Below, one piece after another: positions 35,338 through 43,283 of a stretch of 64,000 nt of DNA. Below the pieces are notes generated by a model. The model did not search any database, was not told the origin of the DNA, and was given only the letters and a program-made list of their open reading frames with translations. How positions within the stretch are numbered: position 1 is the stretch's first letter; every line of letters begins with the position of its first letter. Made by a program: the position numbers and the translations under genes. Origin of the DNA: CG2-30-46-19 sp034414555 (GTDB lineage: Bacteria > Chloroflexota > Dehalococcoidia > GIF9 > AB-539-J10); NCBI GenBank assembly GCA_034414555.1, contig DAOUMA010000008.1:1-64000 (forward strand), read 5' to 3'.

Positions 35338-36692
35338 CTACCCCCAATTACGCAATGACGAATCCTGATATGTGGACTGCCATTAGAAACAGGGAGCGGA
35401 GATTGCCCTCCCTTACCACAACCACCACCTTGATTCATATCTAAATCACTGCCAATAGCATCTATGTTACCCAAGGTAACAAAAACATTGCCAGTTAATA
35501 CCACCGGGCGTAGCAATTCTGCCAATTTCCCATCACGAATAATGTAAGCTTCACCTGCGGAGAAGGTGAACATCTCCAGGCTGGTTGTTCCCCCATACCA
35601 ATCCCTGACGTAAACCCCGTCTTTGATTTCACCAAGCATTTCCTCAAAAGATGTGCCCCCAGACTCAATGAAGGTATTGGTCATTCGCACTATAGGCGGG
35701 AAGAGATAATTAATGGCACGAGCATTCCCGGTTGGCTTTTCCCCCATTCTAGCCGCTGTCTCCCTAGAATGAAGCCTTCCCACCAGGACACCTTCATGAA
35801 TAAGATAAGTCTTCGTAGCTGGCATTCCCTCATCATCATATCTATAGCTTCCTCGCAGACCAGGGATGGTAGCATCATCAACGATATTAAGGTGCTTGCC
35901 GCCAAACCTTTTCCCCAGCACCATGACCTGTCGCAATGGCTCGTTCTGATAAACAAAATCTGCCTCAGATAAATGCCCGAAAGCTTCGTGAGCAAAAACA
36001 CCTGCTATAATAGGGTCTAAAACGACGGTGTATTCACCACCCTTTACCTGAGGAGCGTGGAGAAGCGCAGCAGCACGCTTAGCTACTTCCTTCACTTCGT
36101 CGTGCAAGCTCTCTATCGCAGAAAAATCACCAACACTGCCCAAGCTCAACCCTGCTTGCTGGATTTCACCATTCCTTCGTGCTATAGCAGTCACCCGTAA
36201 AGTCAAGTCTGGCTTATCTTGCTCGATATAACTCCCCTCGGAATTAGCAAAAATAACCTTGCGGTTGACATCCTGATAGCCAATTCTCGAATCCTGAATC
36301 TGCGGTGAAGTAAGCATAATATCATTGTATTCATCAAAGAGTTGCTTCTTCTTCACCAATGGCGTGTCAGCAGCGTTGTCCTTTACCGGCACCTCCACAA
36401 TATCCATTACGGGCTCCCTGAAAGGAAGGGCAAATCCTTCTCCACAGGCTAACTTTGCCTGCTTTACTGCCAATTCAACATAATCATCCAATTTATCACC
36501 AGAATTAAAACAGGCAAATCCCCAACCTCCCTTGACTAAAGCTCTAATATTGCCGCCAGAGCTATAAGTCCGGCTTACTTCCTCCAGCTTCCCACCCCGG
36601 TAGCTAATCTGAGTGGTTTGGTTTTGTTCAAATCGAATCTCTGCATAGTCAGCATTGCACTTAGATAAAATATCAGTAAATCGCTCACGCAT
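35334..36692 (-). CDS. tldD: TldD metalloprotease
   Basis: 452 residues from ATG 36692. The zinc motif HEAFGH (HExxxH) sits in AGVFAHEAFGHLSEADF near residue 240, with downstream LPG-type turn TIPGLRGSYRYDDEGMPA and a C-terminal NQGGGCGKGGQS that includes the conserved glycine/cysteine tail. With TldE it forms a peptidase that clears unfolded peptides. Longer frames to 36767 exist, but AAGGGAAG lies 8 nt before ATG 36692 and the family begins there. First gene of the tldD-tldE-PAC2-udg-rnj-ftsK operon. Confidence 0.9.
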   Translation of the reverse strand: MRERFTDILSKCNADYAEIRFEQNQTTQISYRGGKLEEVSRTYSSGGNIRALVKGGWGFACFNSGDKLDDYVELAVKQAKLACGEGFALPFREPVMDIVEVPVKDNAADTPLVKKKQLFDEYNDIMLTSPQIQDSRIGYQDVNRKVIFANSEGSYIEQDKPDLTLRVTAIARRNGEIQQAGLSLGSVGDFSAIESLHDEVKEVAKRAAALLHAPQVKGGEYTVVLDPIIAGVFAHEAFGHLSEADFVYQNEPLRQVMVLGKRFGGKHLNIVDDATIPGLRGSYRYDDEGMPATKTYLIHEGVLVGRLHSRETAARMGEKPTGNARAINYLFPPIVRMTNTFIESGGTSFEEMLGEIKDGVYVRDWYGGTTSLEMFTFSAGEAYIIRDGKLAELLRPVVLTGNVFVTLGNIDAIGSDLDMNQGGGCGKGGQSPLPVSNGSPHIRIRHCVIGGR

Positions 36693-36796
36693 TAGCTTGC
36701 TTCCCTTGCATGGACAAAGTGGATTTTTAACCATCAATATTATATACTCTAGTTTGATTACTCCCAAAATAACAAACGGATTAAGGAGGGTTATAG

Positions 36797-37069
36797 ATGA
36801 GGTCGAGTCTTATCGGTAAGATTGAAAAAGCCAAGATTTATGCTCAGCAACCGGAGAGGGTGACCTTTTCCGCTCTTTCGGTTGATTTTCATGGCGGGCA
36901 TAATACCCATAAAGTAGATTACAGTGATGGGAAATGGCATTGTTCCTGCGATTTCTTCTCCCAGTGGGAAACATGCAGCCATGTTATGGCACTACAGCAA
37001 ATGCTATCCAAAATGCTACCGCAAGAAGCCCTCACTTCTCCTAGTTTGACTCAATCCACACAGCATTAA
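36797..37069 (+). CDS. SWIM zinc-finger protein
   Basis: 90 residues with AAGGAGGG 8 nt before the ATG. The central motif WHCSCDFFSQWETCSHVMALQQ has the CxCx(n)CxH spacing of SWIM fingers, which bind DNA or proteins. The N-terminal 45 residues (VTFSALSVDFHGGHNTHKVDY) are a small beta region that usually precedes SWIM in these short proteins. It is a stand-alone finger with no helicase or transposase part attached. It diverges from tldD and converges on folC, ending 4 nt past the folC stop. Confidence 0.8.
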   Translation: MRSSLIGKIEKAKIYAQQPERVTFSALSVDFHGGHNTHKVDYSDGKWHCSCDFFSQWETCSHVMALQQMLSKMLPQEALTSPSLTQSTQH

Positions 37070-38400
37070 CTAGCCTTCACCAGATATTTAGTGGCGTAAT
37101 CCAAGGCTTCGGCTACTACAAATAGAGAGCCAGTAGCCACGATGAGGTCGTTATCATTTGCTATAGATAAAGCTAAATCGAGAGATTGAAAAACAGTTTC
37201 GACAATCTGCGGCTTAACGCCATATCCATCAAACTTAGCGGCTATAGTACTGGGAGAGGCGGCACGCAGATGGGAAGAGCGGGTGACAATAACCTGGGGT
37301 GAAAGGAGGGCTAATTCCCTCGCTATGCCGCTTATATCTTTATCCACCGAGGCACCAAAAATAATAAAAAGCCGCTCATAGTGGAAATACCCTTTTATAT
37401 TCCAGGCCAACCTCCTCATCGATGCTACATTATGAGCGCCGTCAACTAATATCAGTGGTTTATAATTCAAAATCTGAAATCTCCCCAGCCAGTCAACCTC
37501 CGCCATCCCTCGGACAATACTTTCGGGTGAGATATCAAAACCATGAGAACTCAAAACCTCTAACGCCGCTATAGCGGCGGAGGCATTCTCAACCTGGAAA
37601 TCTCCGAGAAGCGGAATGGTAATGTGATAAACCCCTTTCCTCCCCTCAACTATAAATGATTGCTTATGAAGGTCATTGGTTACACTATGCCAGATAACGT
37701 CCTGGCCTACTTCAATCAATTCCACCCCTTGCTTCTGGCACACATCGTTCAATACCTTGGCTACCGCTCCAGTTTGTGGAGAACTGATAACAAAACAGCC
37801 AGGTTTAATGATACCAGCCTTTTCCAAAGCTATTTTACTCAGACTGTTACCTAAAATTTCGGTGTGGTCCCGGCTGATGGCAGTGATAACGCAAACATCT
37901 GGCTTAACCACATTGGTAGCATCCAACCGGCCACCTAATCCAACTTCCAATACTTGAAAATCCACCTGCTTACTTTGGAAATGGGTAAATGCCAGCACGG
38001 TCAACGCCTCAAAGTAGGTCAGGCTCCGGTAATCAGGATTATGATTTATCAGCTCAATGTAAGGGTTAAGCGTGGTCACAAGAGAGGCAAATTCAGCTTC
38101 GGAGATTAAACTACCATTGACTCTAATCCGCTCTCTCAAAGTATGAAGGTGAGGTGAAGTATATAGCCCGGTGCTATAGCCTGAGACGGTCAAAACCTGG
38201 GCAATCATCGCCGCCACACTCCCCTTCCCCTTAGTACCAGCTATGTGTATTGCCTTGGCACATAAATGAGGGCTATCCAATAATTGCAACAGATATTCTA
38301 CATGCTCCAGGTTGTAATCAGGCGAAGCGTAGGATATGCCCGGAATTCTTTCATAATTAACAAGGTGGGAAAGGTATTCTTCAGCCTGGCTATAATTCAT
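37066..38400 (-). CDS. folC: Bifunctional folylpolyglutamate / dihydrofolate synthase
   Basis: 444 residues. The ATP loop is HIAGTKGKGSVAAMIAQVL near residue 45; a Mur-ligase central domain has FQVLEVGLGGRLDATNVV, AISRDHTEILG and VDGAHNVASMRRLAWNI. It joins glutamate to dihydropteroate and to folates. There is no Shine-Dalgarno sequence; a TATTAT -10 (forward strand 38407-38412) ends 6 nt before the ATG, so the mRNA may be leaderless. It diverges from the MaoC-FabG operon. Confidence 0.92.
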   Translation of the reverse strand: MNYSQAEEYLSHLVNYERIPGISYASPDYNLEHVEYLLQLLDSPHLCAKAIHIAGTKGKGSVAAMIAQVLTVSGYSTGLYTSPHLHTLRERIRVNGSLISEAEFASLVTTLNPYIELINHNPDYRSLTYFEALTVLAFTHFQSKQVDFQVLEVGLGGRLDATNVVKPDVCVITAISRDHTEILGNSLSKIALEKAGIIKPGCFVISSPQTGAVAKVLNDVCQKQGVELIEVGQDVIWHSVTNDLHKQSFIVEGRKGVYHITIPLLGDFQVENASAAIAALEVLSSHGFDISPESIVRGMAEVDWLGRFQILNYKPLILVDGAHNVASMRRLAWNIKGYFHYERLFIIFGASVDKDISGIARELALLSPQVIVTRSSHLRAASPSTIAAKFDGYGVKPQIVETVFQSLDLALSIANDNDLIVATGSLFVVAEALDYATKYLVKAS

Positions 38401-38440
38401 TTATCCATAATACTAATTTATGGCACCAAAAATTAAAACA

Positions 38441-38470
38441 TTGACAGCTTGGAAAACAGCCTGATATAAT
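38441..38470 (+). promoter_or_regulatory. Strong promoter of the MaoC-FabG-MaoC operon
   Basis: Perfect TTGACA (38441-38446) and TATAAT (38465-38470) with an 18-nt spacer and TG one base before the -10. It is among the strongest consensus promoters in the window. Confidence 0.75.
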
Positions 38471-38503
38471 CTCCAAGGCTACTTTGTGCACAGGAGGTGA
38501 ATC

Positions 38504-38935
38504 GTGGCGGAGCAAGTCTTTTACGAGGATGTTGAAGTAGGTTCAGAGATCCCTTCCTTAGTTAAACAAACTACGAGACGGCAGTTAGTGCAGTGGGCTG
38601 GAGCATCAGGGGACTTCTATGAGATTCATTATAACAAGGATTTTGCTTTAGCGTCAGGATTACCCGATGTAATACTCCATGGTAGGCTCAAGTCTGCATA
38701 CTTAGGACAAATGCTCACCGATTGGATTGGATTGGAAGGAAACTTAAAGAAATATAATGTTCGCTACCGGGGCATGGATTTCCCTGAGCAGGACCTAGCC
38801 TGTAAGGGAAAAGTAACCAAAAAATACGTCCAAGATAAGGAGCATCTCGTTGAACTTGATATCTGGACAGAGAATCCCAAGGGCGAAAAGACAATAATTG
38901 GCACAGCGGTGGTTAGTTTGCCAGCAAAAGGCTAA
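38504..38935 (+). CDS. MaoC-like (hot-dog) dehydratase subunit
   Basis: 143 residues from a GTG with AGGAGGTGA just upstream. The hydratase-2 signature is present: DFYEIHYNKDFALASGLPDVILHG gives the catalytic Asp/His pair (D..xIHxD..A), followed by the second strand set. Such proteins hydrate trans-2-enoyl-CoA or dehydrate (R)-3-hydroxyacyl thioesters. Together with the MaoC N-domain protein two genes downstream it probably forms a two-part hydratase, with FabG-like reductase encoded between them. Confidence 0.85.
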   Translation: MAEQVFYEDVEVGSEIPSLVKQTTRRQLVQWAGASGDFYEIHYNKDFALASGLPDVILHGRLKSAYLGQMLTDWIGLEGNLKKYNVRYRGMDFPEQDLACKGKVTKKYVQDKEHLVELDIWTENPKGEKTIIGTAVVSLPAKG

Positions 38936-38965
38936 TTTTTTGCAAAAACACTAAAGGAGGAATTC

Positions 38966-39751
38966 ATGGGGAAACTAGATGGTCAGGTAGCAGTAATTAC
39001 CGGCTCAGGAAGAGGAATCGGAAAGGCAACGGCAATGCTCTTTGCCCGGGAGGGAGCAAGTGTGATGGTAAATGATATTGACCCAGCTCCTTGTGAGGAA
39101 GCAGCAAACGAAATAAACAAAGCCTTTCCAGGAAAGGCAGCATGCTGTGTGGCTGACATAACCAAAGCAGAAGGTGCTCAAAAGTTAATGGACGCCGCTG
39201 TAGAGAAATTTGGCAAAATGGATATACTGATAAACAATGCTGGAATTACCAGAGATGCTATGATTCACAAGATGACCGATGCCCAGTGGGACGTTTGTGT
39301 CAATATTTCTCTCAAAGGGGCGTTTAATTGCATCCGCGCGGCTTCTAAATACATGAGACATCCAAACCATAACGGCAGGATAGTCAACGTGTCTTCAGTA
39401 GCCGGTTTAATGGGCAACGTGGGACAGATTAACTACTCCAGCGCCAAGGCAGGGCTTATTGGCATGACTAAAACAGTCGCCAGAGAATGGGCATCCTTTG
39501 GCATAAGGTGCAATGTTGTTGCCTATGGAGTAGTGGATACCAGGCTAACCCGAGAGAAGGAAACAGGCGATATAGTTGAGGGAGAACAAGTAGGCATTCC
39601 CAAGAAGATCAGGGATATCATGATAGGAGCAATGGGCGGCAAGACATTAACACCTGAAGAAGCCGCAAAACCAATACTTTTCTTTGCTTCAGATGATTCA
39701 AACTTCATCACTGGTAATTTGCTAAACATTTCCGGTGGGGCTTATATGTAA
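38966..39751 (+). CDS. fabG: 3-oxoacyl-ACP reductase-like short-chain dehydrogenase
   Basis: 261 residues. Cofactor motif GSGRGIGKAT at the N-terminus, NNAG(IT) near 87, catalytic Ser in VNVSSVAGLMG and the YxxxK motif INYSSAKAGLIGMTK near 157. Predicted to reduce 3-oxoacyl thioesters with NAD(P)H. AAAGGAGG lies 6 nt before the ATG. The position between two MaoC-type genes indicates a fatty-acyl or polyhydroxyacyl cycle, either synthetic or oxidative; FabG identity is by similarity and several SDR roles remain possible. Confidence 0.85.
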   Translation: MGKLDGQVAVITGSGRGIGKATAMLFAREGASVMVNDIDPAPCEEAANEINKAFPGKAACCVADITKAEGAQKLMDAAVEKFGKMDILINNAGITRDAMIHKMTDAQWDVCVNISLKGAFNCIRAASKYMRHPNHNGRIVNVSSVAGLMGNVGQINYSSAKAGLIGMTKTVAREWASFGIRCNVVAYGVVDTRLTREKETGDIVEGEQVGIPKKIRDIMIGAMGGKTLTPEEAAKPILFFASDDSNFITGNLLNISGGAYM

Positions 39752-39777
39752 AGAATAGCAAACTTTGGAGGGAAGGA

Positions 39778-40281
39778 ATGGCTGAGAGAGAAGTTACTCT
39801 GGAAGATCTGCGAAAGCAGATAGGTAAGGAAGGACCTCCAGTCACCGTGGAGATAGAAAAGGGGATGATTCGCCGCTTTGTCCATGCCGTGGATGACCCC
39901 AATCCTTTGTGGCGAGACGCGAAATATGCCAGGAAAACTAAATATGGGGAAATTATCGCACCACCATATCTCCTATGCGCCGCTATGATTCTAACTGAGC
40001 CTACTGACCCTAAAGCTCCTCCAGGCTTCATGACACCATGGATCCCCGATATGAAACTCCCCCAAAATCTTAAAGGTATCCTGGACGGTGGAGGGGAATG
40101 GGAAATCTACAAACCGATGAAGGTGGGCGATGTTATTACCGCACGTACCAAGCTCACCAATATTTACGAAAGACAGGGCAAAATAGGAAAGATGTATTTT
40201 TATGTCACCGAAACAAACATCGCCAATCAGCGTAATGAGCAGGTCGCTAAAGCTACTGGGACCCTGATACTTTACGCTTGA
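39778..40281 (+). CDS. MaoC N-terminal-domain dehydratase
   Basis: 167 residues. Matches the MaoC_dehydrat_N hot-dog fold: IEKGMIRRFVHAVDDPNPLW near residue 25, YGEIIAPPYLLCAAM, then YKPMKVGDVITARTKLTNIYE and the strand GKMYFYVTETNIANQRNEQVA. These half-subunits pair with a MaoC catalytic subunit, here likely the 38504 product. GGAGGGAAGG precedes the ATG. Third gene of the operon. Confidence 0.85.
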   Translation: MAEREVTLEDLRKQIGKEGPPVTVEIEKGMIRRFVHAVDDPNPLWRDAKYARKTKYGEIIAPPYLLCAAMILTEPTDPKAPPGFMTPWIPDMKLPQNLKGILDGGGEWEIYKPMKVGDVITARTKLTNIYERQGKIGKMYFYVTETNIANQRNEQVAKATGTLILYA

Positions 40282-40371
40282 GTTAACCCTTTAAAACGAT
40301 AAGCAAAGGCTTGGCGGAATTTAGTTAAGGGTGGTAGTACGTAGCGGTTAGGTTTAGGTTGTTCAGTTACC

Positions 40372-41187
40372 TTGTCCAAGAAAAAAGAAGCAAATTTTAT
40401 CGATAAGCTGCTAAACGCTGGCAGGAGTAACAGGAGTTTGCTCTGTGTCGGACTTGACCCCGACCTGGAGCTCATGCCCAAGGTAAAGCCTCTGGAATTC
40501 AACCAAGATATTATTGACGCTACTTGTGATTTGGTATGTGCTTATAAGCTTAACCTGGCCTTTTACGAAGCCCAAGGAGCCAGAGGGATAACTCTACTGA
40601 CCAAGACCATTGACCATATTCCCGCCCATATCCCCGTAATTGGCGATGCCAAGCGGGGTGATATAGGTAATACCGCTAAATTTTATGCCACGGCTCTCTT
40701 CTCCACCCTCGGGTTCGATGCTGCTACTGTAAATCCTTACCTTGGCTTCGACTCCATAGAGCCATTTATCAACTACAAGAATAAAGGAATATTCATCCTC
40801 GGGCTAACCTCAAATCCTGGAGCTTCAGATTTCCAGCGACTTCTATGCGCTGGGGCACCACTGTGTGACCTGGTAGCACAGAAGGCAAAACAATGGAACA
40901 TTTATGGCAATGTTGGCATGGTAGTGGGAGCTACTTACATTGAGGAATTGAAACGGATACGTTCAATTTGCCGCAATATGCCCTTGCTTATCCCCGGAAT
41001 TGGCGCCCAAGGGGGAGACTTAGCTTCGGCTGTCAAATACGGGGTGGATGCCAAAGGAGAAAACGCCATTATCGCTGTATCCCGGCAAATTCTATACGCC
41101 TCGAAAGAAAAGGATTTCGCTCAAGCAGCCAGAGACATGGCGGAGAAAATTCGCAGCGAAATTAACACCTATTTAGCTTCCCGTTAA
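40372..41187 (+). CDS. pyrF: Orotidine 5'-phosphate decarboxylase, type 2
   Basis: 271 residues, type-2 PyrF. N-terminal SLLCVGLDPDLELMPKV, the catalytic KxxDxK-like region PVIGDAKRGDIGNTAKFYA near 88-106, VNPYLGFDSIEPF and the phosphate site LLIPGIGAQGGDL near 205. It converts OMP to UMP. The only start that keeps the family N-terminus is TTG 40372; no ribosome site is evident. It lies downstream of the MaoC operon with a 90-nt gap and may share its promoter. Confidence 0.9.
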   Translation: MSKKKEANFIDKLLNAGRSNRSLLCVGLDPDLELMPKVKPLEFNQDIIDATCDLVCAYKLNLAFYEAQGARGITLLTKTIDHIPAHIPVIGDAKRGDIGNTAKFYATALFSTLGFDAATVNPYLGFDSIEPFINYKNKGIFILGLTSNPGASDFQRLLCAGAPLCDLVAQKAKQWNIYGNVGMVVGATYIEELKRIRSICRNMPLLIPGIGAQGGDLASAVKYGVDAKGENAIIAVSRQILYASKEKDFAQAARDMAEKIRSEINTYLASR

Positions 41188-41194
41188 AGATAAT

Positions 41195-41386
41195 TTGTCT
41201 ACCGATATAAAGCTCAGCGATGTAGTTCGTCTCCGCAAACCACATCCCTGCGGTAGCTATGAGTGGGAGGTAGTGAGGGTCGGCACCGATATAGGTTTAA
41301 AGTGCCTCAAATGCCACCGAAGAATCCTTTTATCAAGAAGCACCTTTGAAAGAAGGCTAAAACAAGTTATCCCCAAGAGCGATTAA
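41195..41386 (+). CDS. DUF951-family small zinc-like protein
   Basis: 63 residues from TTG 41195, 7 nt after pyrF. Matches DUF951: VVRLRKPHPCGSYEWEVVRVG, then IGLKCLKCHRRILLSR with one isolated and two paired cysteines. Members are small, probably RNA- or DNA-associated proteins of unknown role, common in Firmicutes and Chloroflexota. The last codon touches the stop of the convergent membrane protein gene. Confidence 0.75.
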   Translation: MSTDIKLSDVVRLRKPHPCGSYEWEVVRVGTDIGLKCLKCHRRILLSRSTFERRLKQVIPKSD

Positions 41387-41761
41387 CTACCCTGGCGATT
41401 TGCTCATACTGTATGCCAGGATAAACATAATTCCAATCACCAGAGGCGGAAAACACAACACTGCAGTAATTGGCTCAGAATAAAAAATAATCACGCCAGA
41501 GCTAACTGCAAAATGCACCAGCGGGACAAGACCTAGAAGGATAAACAATATCCCGCCAAGCAATTCAGGTGATTTACCTTGCCATTTCCAGGCTATAGCT
41601 ACCGCCACCACAAATGGCACACTGAGCAATATCGCAGCAGGTAATAACCTCGGCCCATACTGGAAAAACCAGAAATAAATGGCAAAAACACTATAAGCTA
41701 ACCCGAGGATTTGCGCCAACCAGCACATATATTTCACCATAGAACAAAGGTATTGTAACAC
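41387..41761 (-). CDS. Hypothetical four-helix membrane protein
   Basis: 124 residues with four predicted membrane spans (for example LPAAILLSVPFVVAVAIAW and LLGGILFILLGLVPLVHFAV). No family recognised with confidence. No ribosome site precedes ATG 41761 or ATG 41740, the two candidate starts. It lies between DUF951 and a hairpin repeat cluster. Confidence 0.55.
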   Translation of the reverse strand: MLQYLCSMVKYMCWLAQILGLAYSVFAIYFWFFQYGPRLLPAAILLSVPFVVAVAIAWKWQGKSPELLGGILFILLGLVPLVHFAVSSGVIIFYSEPITAVLCFPPLVIGIMFILAYSMSKSPG

Positions 41762-41832
41762 CCTTTTTAAGGCATCATTCGGTCACTAAATTAGCCAATT
41801 ATTGGAGATTGTTTAGCAACCCATCCCCCTCA

Positions 41833-41930
41833 CCCCCTTCCCTTGCCAAGGGAAGGGGGAGTGTAGGTAAGAGAGGGGTAAAACCCCTCTCTATAAATCT
41901 CTTTCCCCCTCTCCTTTAAAGGAGAAGGGG
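41833..41930. repeat. Cluster of three hairpins (non-coding repeat)
   Basis: Three consecutive palindromes: a perfect 12-bp stem with a 3-nt loop (41833-41859), a perfect 9-bp stem with loop AAA (GAGAGGGGT 41871-41879 with ACCCCTCTC 41883-41891), and a C-rich/G-rich stem with one bulge (41906-41930, CTCCTTT paired with AAAGGAG inside). The pyrimidine-purine strand bias looks like a mobile or REP-type element, but no second copy is in the window. Confidence 0.6.
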
Positions 41931-41965
41931 ATAAAGGGGGTAAGGTTAGTAAACACTCTCAATTA

Positions 41966-41994
41966 TTGCTAGCTTTTCCTAGCTAGCCTATAAT
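41966..41994 (+). promoter_or_regulatory. dinB promoter with palindromic spacer
   Basis: TTGCTA (41966-41971) and TATAAT (41989-41994), 17-nt spacer. GCTAGC occurs at both ends of the 41968-41987 segment, making an inverted repeat within the promoter. The dinB ATG (42001) is 7 nt after the -10, where transcription should start, so the mRNA is probably leaderless. Confidence 0.6.
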
Positions 41995-42000
41995 TTAGCC

Positions 42001-43179
42001 ATGGCTCGCTGTATTTTCCACATTGACTTAGATGCCTTTTTTGCCTCTGTGGAGCAGGTTCACAATCCAGAGCTGAAGGGGAAACCCGTGGTTGTGGGCG
42101 GAGACCCAAACCGTCGTGGCGTCGTGTCCTCCGCTTCATATGAAGCACGCCCTTACGGCATCCATGCTGGCATGCCTTTGTCCCAAGCCCGCCGCTTTTG
42201 TCCTCAAGCCATCTTCCTGCAAGTCAACTTTGACCGCTACCAACAAGCGTCAGCTAAGTTTATGAAAATCCTGACTGATTTCTCCCCCATTATTGAGCCG
42301 CTGGGGATTGATGAAGCTTATCTTGATGTCACTGAATACCACCAACTTTACCATTCCCACGAGCAAATGGCATCGGCAATAAAAGAACGCATAAATAAGG
42401 AACTAAATCTCACTGCCTCAGTAGGCATAGCCCCGTGCAAAGTAATTGCCAAAATTGCCTCAGACATGTGCAAACCTGATGGGTTACTGGAGATAGCTCC
42501 GGGTAAAGAACGAGATTTCTTAACCCCCCTTCCGGTATCTAAATTGCCTGGCGTGGGCAAGAAAACAGAACAGGCACTAAAGGAAATAGGCATGACTACC
42601 ATAGGCGAACTAGCTTCGTGTCCTCTGGAGGAAATAAGGAAAACCTTTGGAATGTCAGGAATAGCAATGCATCGTTATGCTAATGGCATAGATGACCGAT
42701 TAGTAGAACTGCCCAGCGAACCTAAATCTATCAACCGCCAGATTACCTTCGCCCATGATACTTTAGACCAACATTTCCTTGAGTCTAGTTTGCGGGAATT
42801 ATGTAATGAGCTTGGTGATGGGCTGCGCTCGCGAAATAAACAGGCAAGTTGCATCGCTATAAAACTCCGGTATGCTGATTTTGACACAATAACTCGTCAG
42901 GTTAGCTTAACAGAGGCTAGTAACACCACCCAGGTTATCTTCACCACCGCCCTGCAATTGCTGAACAAAACCCTGAGGGAGAGACAAAAACCAATCCGCC
43001 TCATTGGTATTAAAGTATCAACTCTGACTGCCAAAGAGAAACAGCTCCCATTATTTGATCCTACGGAGCTTCGTACAGAAAAACAGAGGCGTCTGGACAA
43101 TGCTATCGCCCAAATCCGAAACAAATACAGCACAACATCAATAAAAAGAGGTAGTGACGTCCCTATTAAGAACCTTTAA
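42001..43179 (+). CDS. dinB: DNA polymerase IV
   Basis: 392 residues, Y-family. DLDAFFASVEQVHNPELKGKP at the N-terminus and GIDEAYLDVTEYHQLY near 105 hold the catalytic acidic residues; ASVGIAPCKVIAKIASDMCKPDG is the third conserved block; LPGVGKKTEQALKEIG is the thumb helix-hairpin-helix; a little-finger domain follows. The C-terminus is RGSDVPIKNL, so a full beta-clamp motif is not obvious beyond QLPLFD near 345, which resembles one. It copies past lesions in damaged DNA. A palindrome in the promoter spacer suggests repression, perhaps by the LexA encoded nearby. Confidence 0.92.
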   Translation: MARCIFHIDLDAFFASVEQVHNPELKGKPVVVGGDPNRRGVVSSASYEARPYGIHAGMPLSQARRFCPQAIFLQVNFDRYQQASAKFMKILTDFSPIIEPLGIDEAYLDVTEYHQLYHSHEQMASAIKERINKELNLTASVGIAPCKVIAKIASDMCKPDGLLEIAPGKERDFLTPLPVSKLPGVGKKTEQALKEIGMTTIGELASCPLEEIRKTFGMSGIAMHRYANGIDDRLVELPSEPKSINRQITFAHDTLDQHFLESSLRELCNELGDGLRSRNKQASCIAIKLRYADFDTITRQVSLTEASNTTQVIFTTALQLLNKTLRERQKPIRLIGIKVSTLTAKEKQLPLFDPTELRTEKQRRLDNAIAQIRNKYSTTSIKRGSDVPIKNL

Positions 43180-43226
43180 CCATTACCTTAAGCCGCAGTT
43201 CCGAGCAAAGCGAGGCAGCAGGAGGC

Positions 43227-43255
43227 TTGTCTTTAGCTTCAAGCAAAAGTATAAT
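43227..43255 (+). promoter_or_regulatory. ilvE promoter
   Basis: TTGTCT (43227-43232) and TATAAT (43250-43255) with a 17-nt spacer, 29 nt upstream of the ilvE ATG. Confidence 0.6.
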
Positions 43256-43283
43256 TGAGCCAAACTATTGAAGGGAGCGGAAA

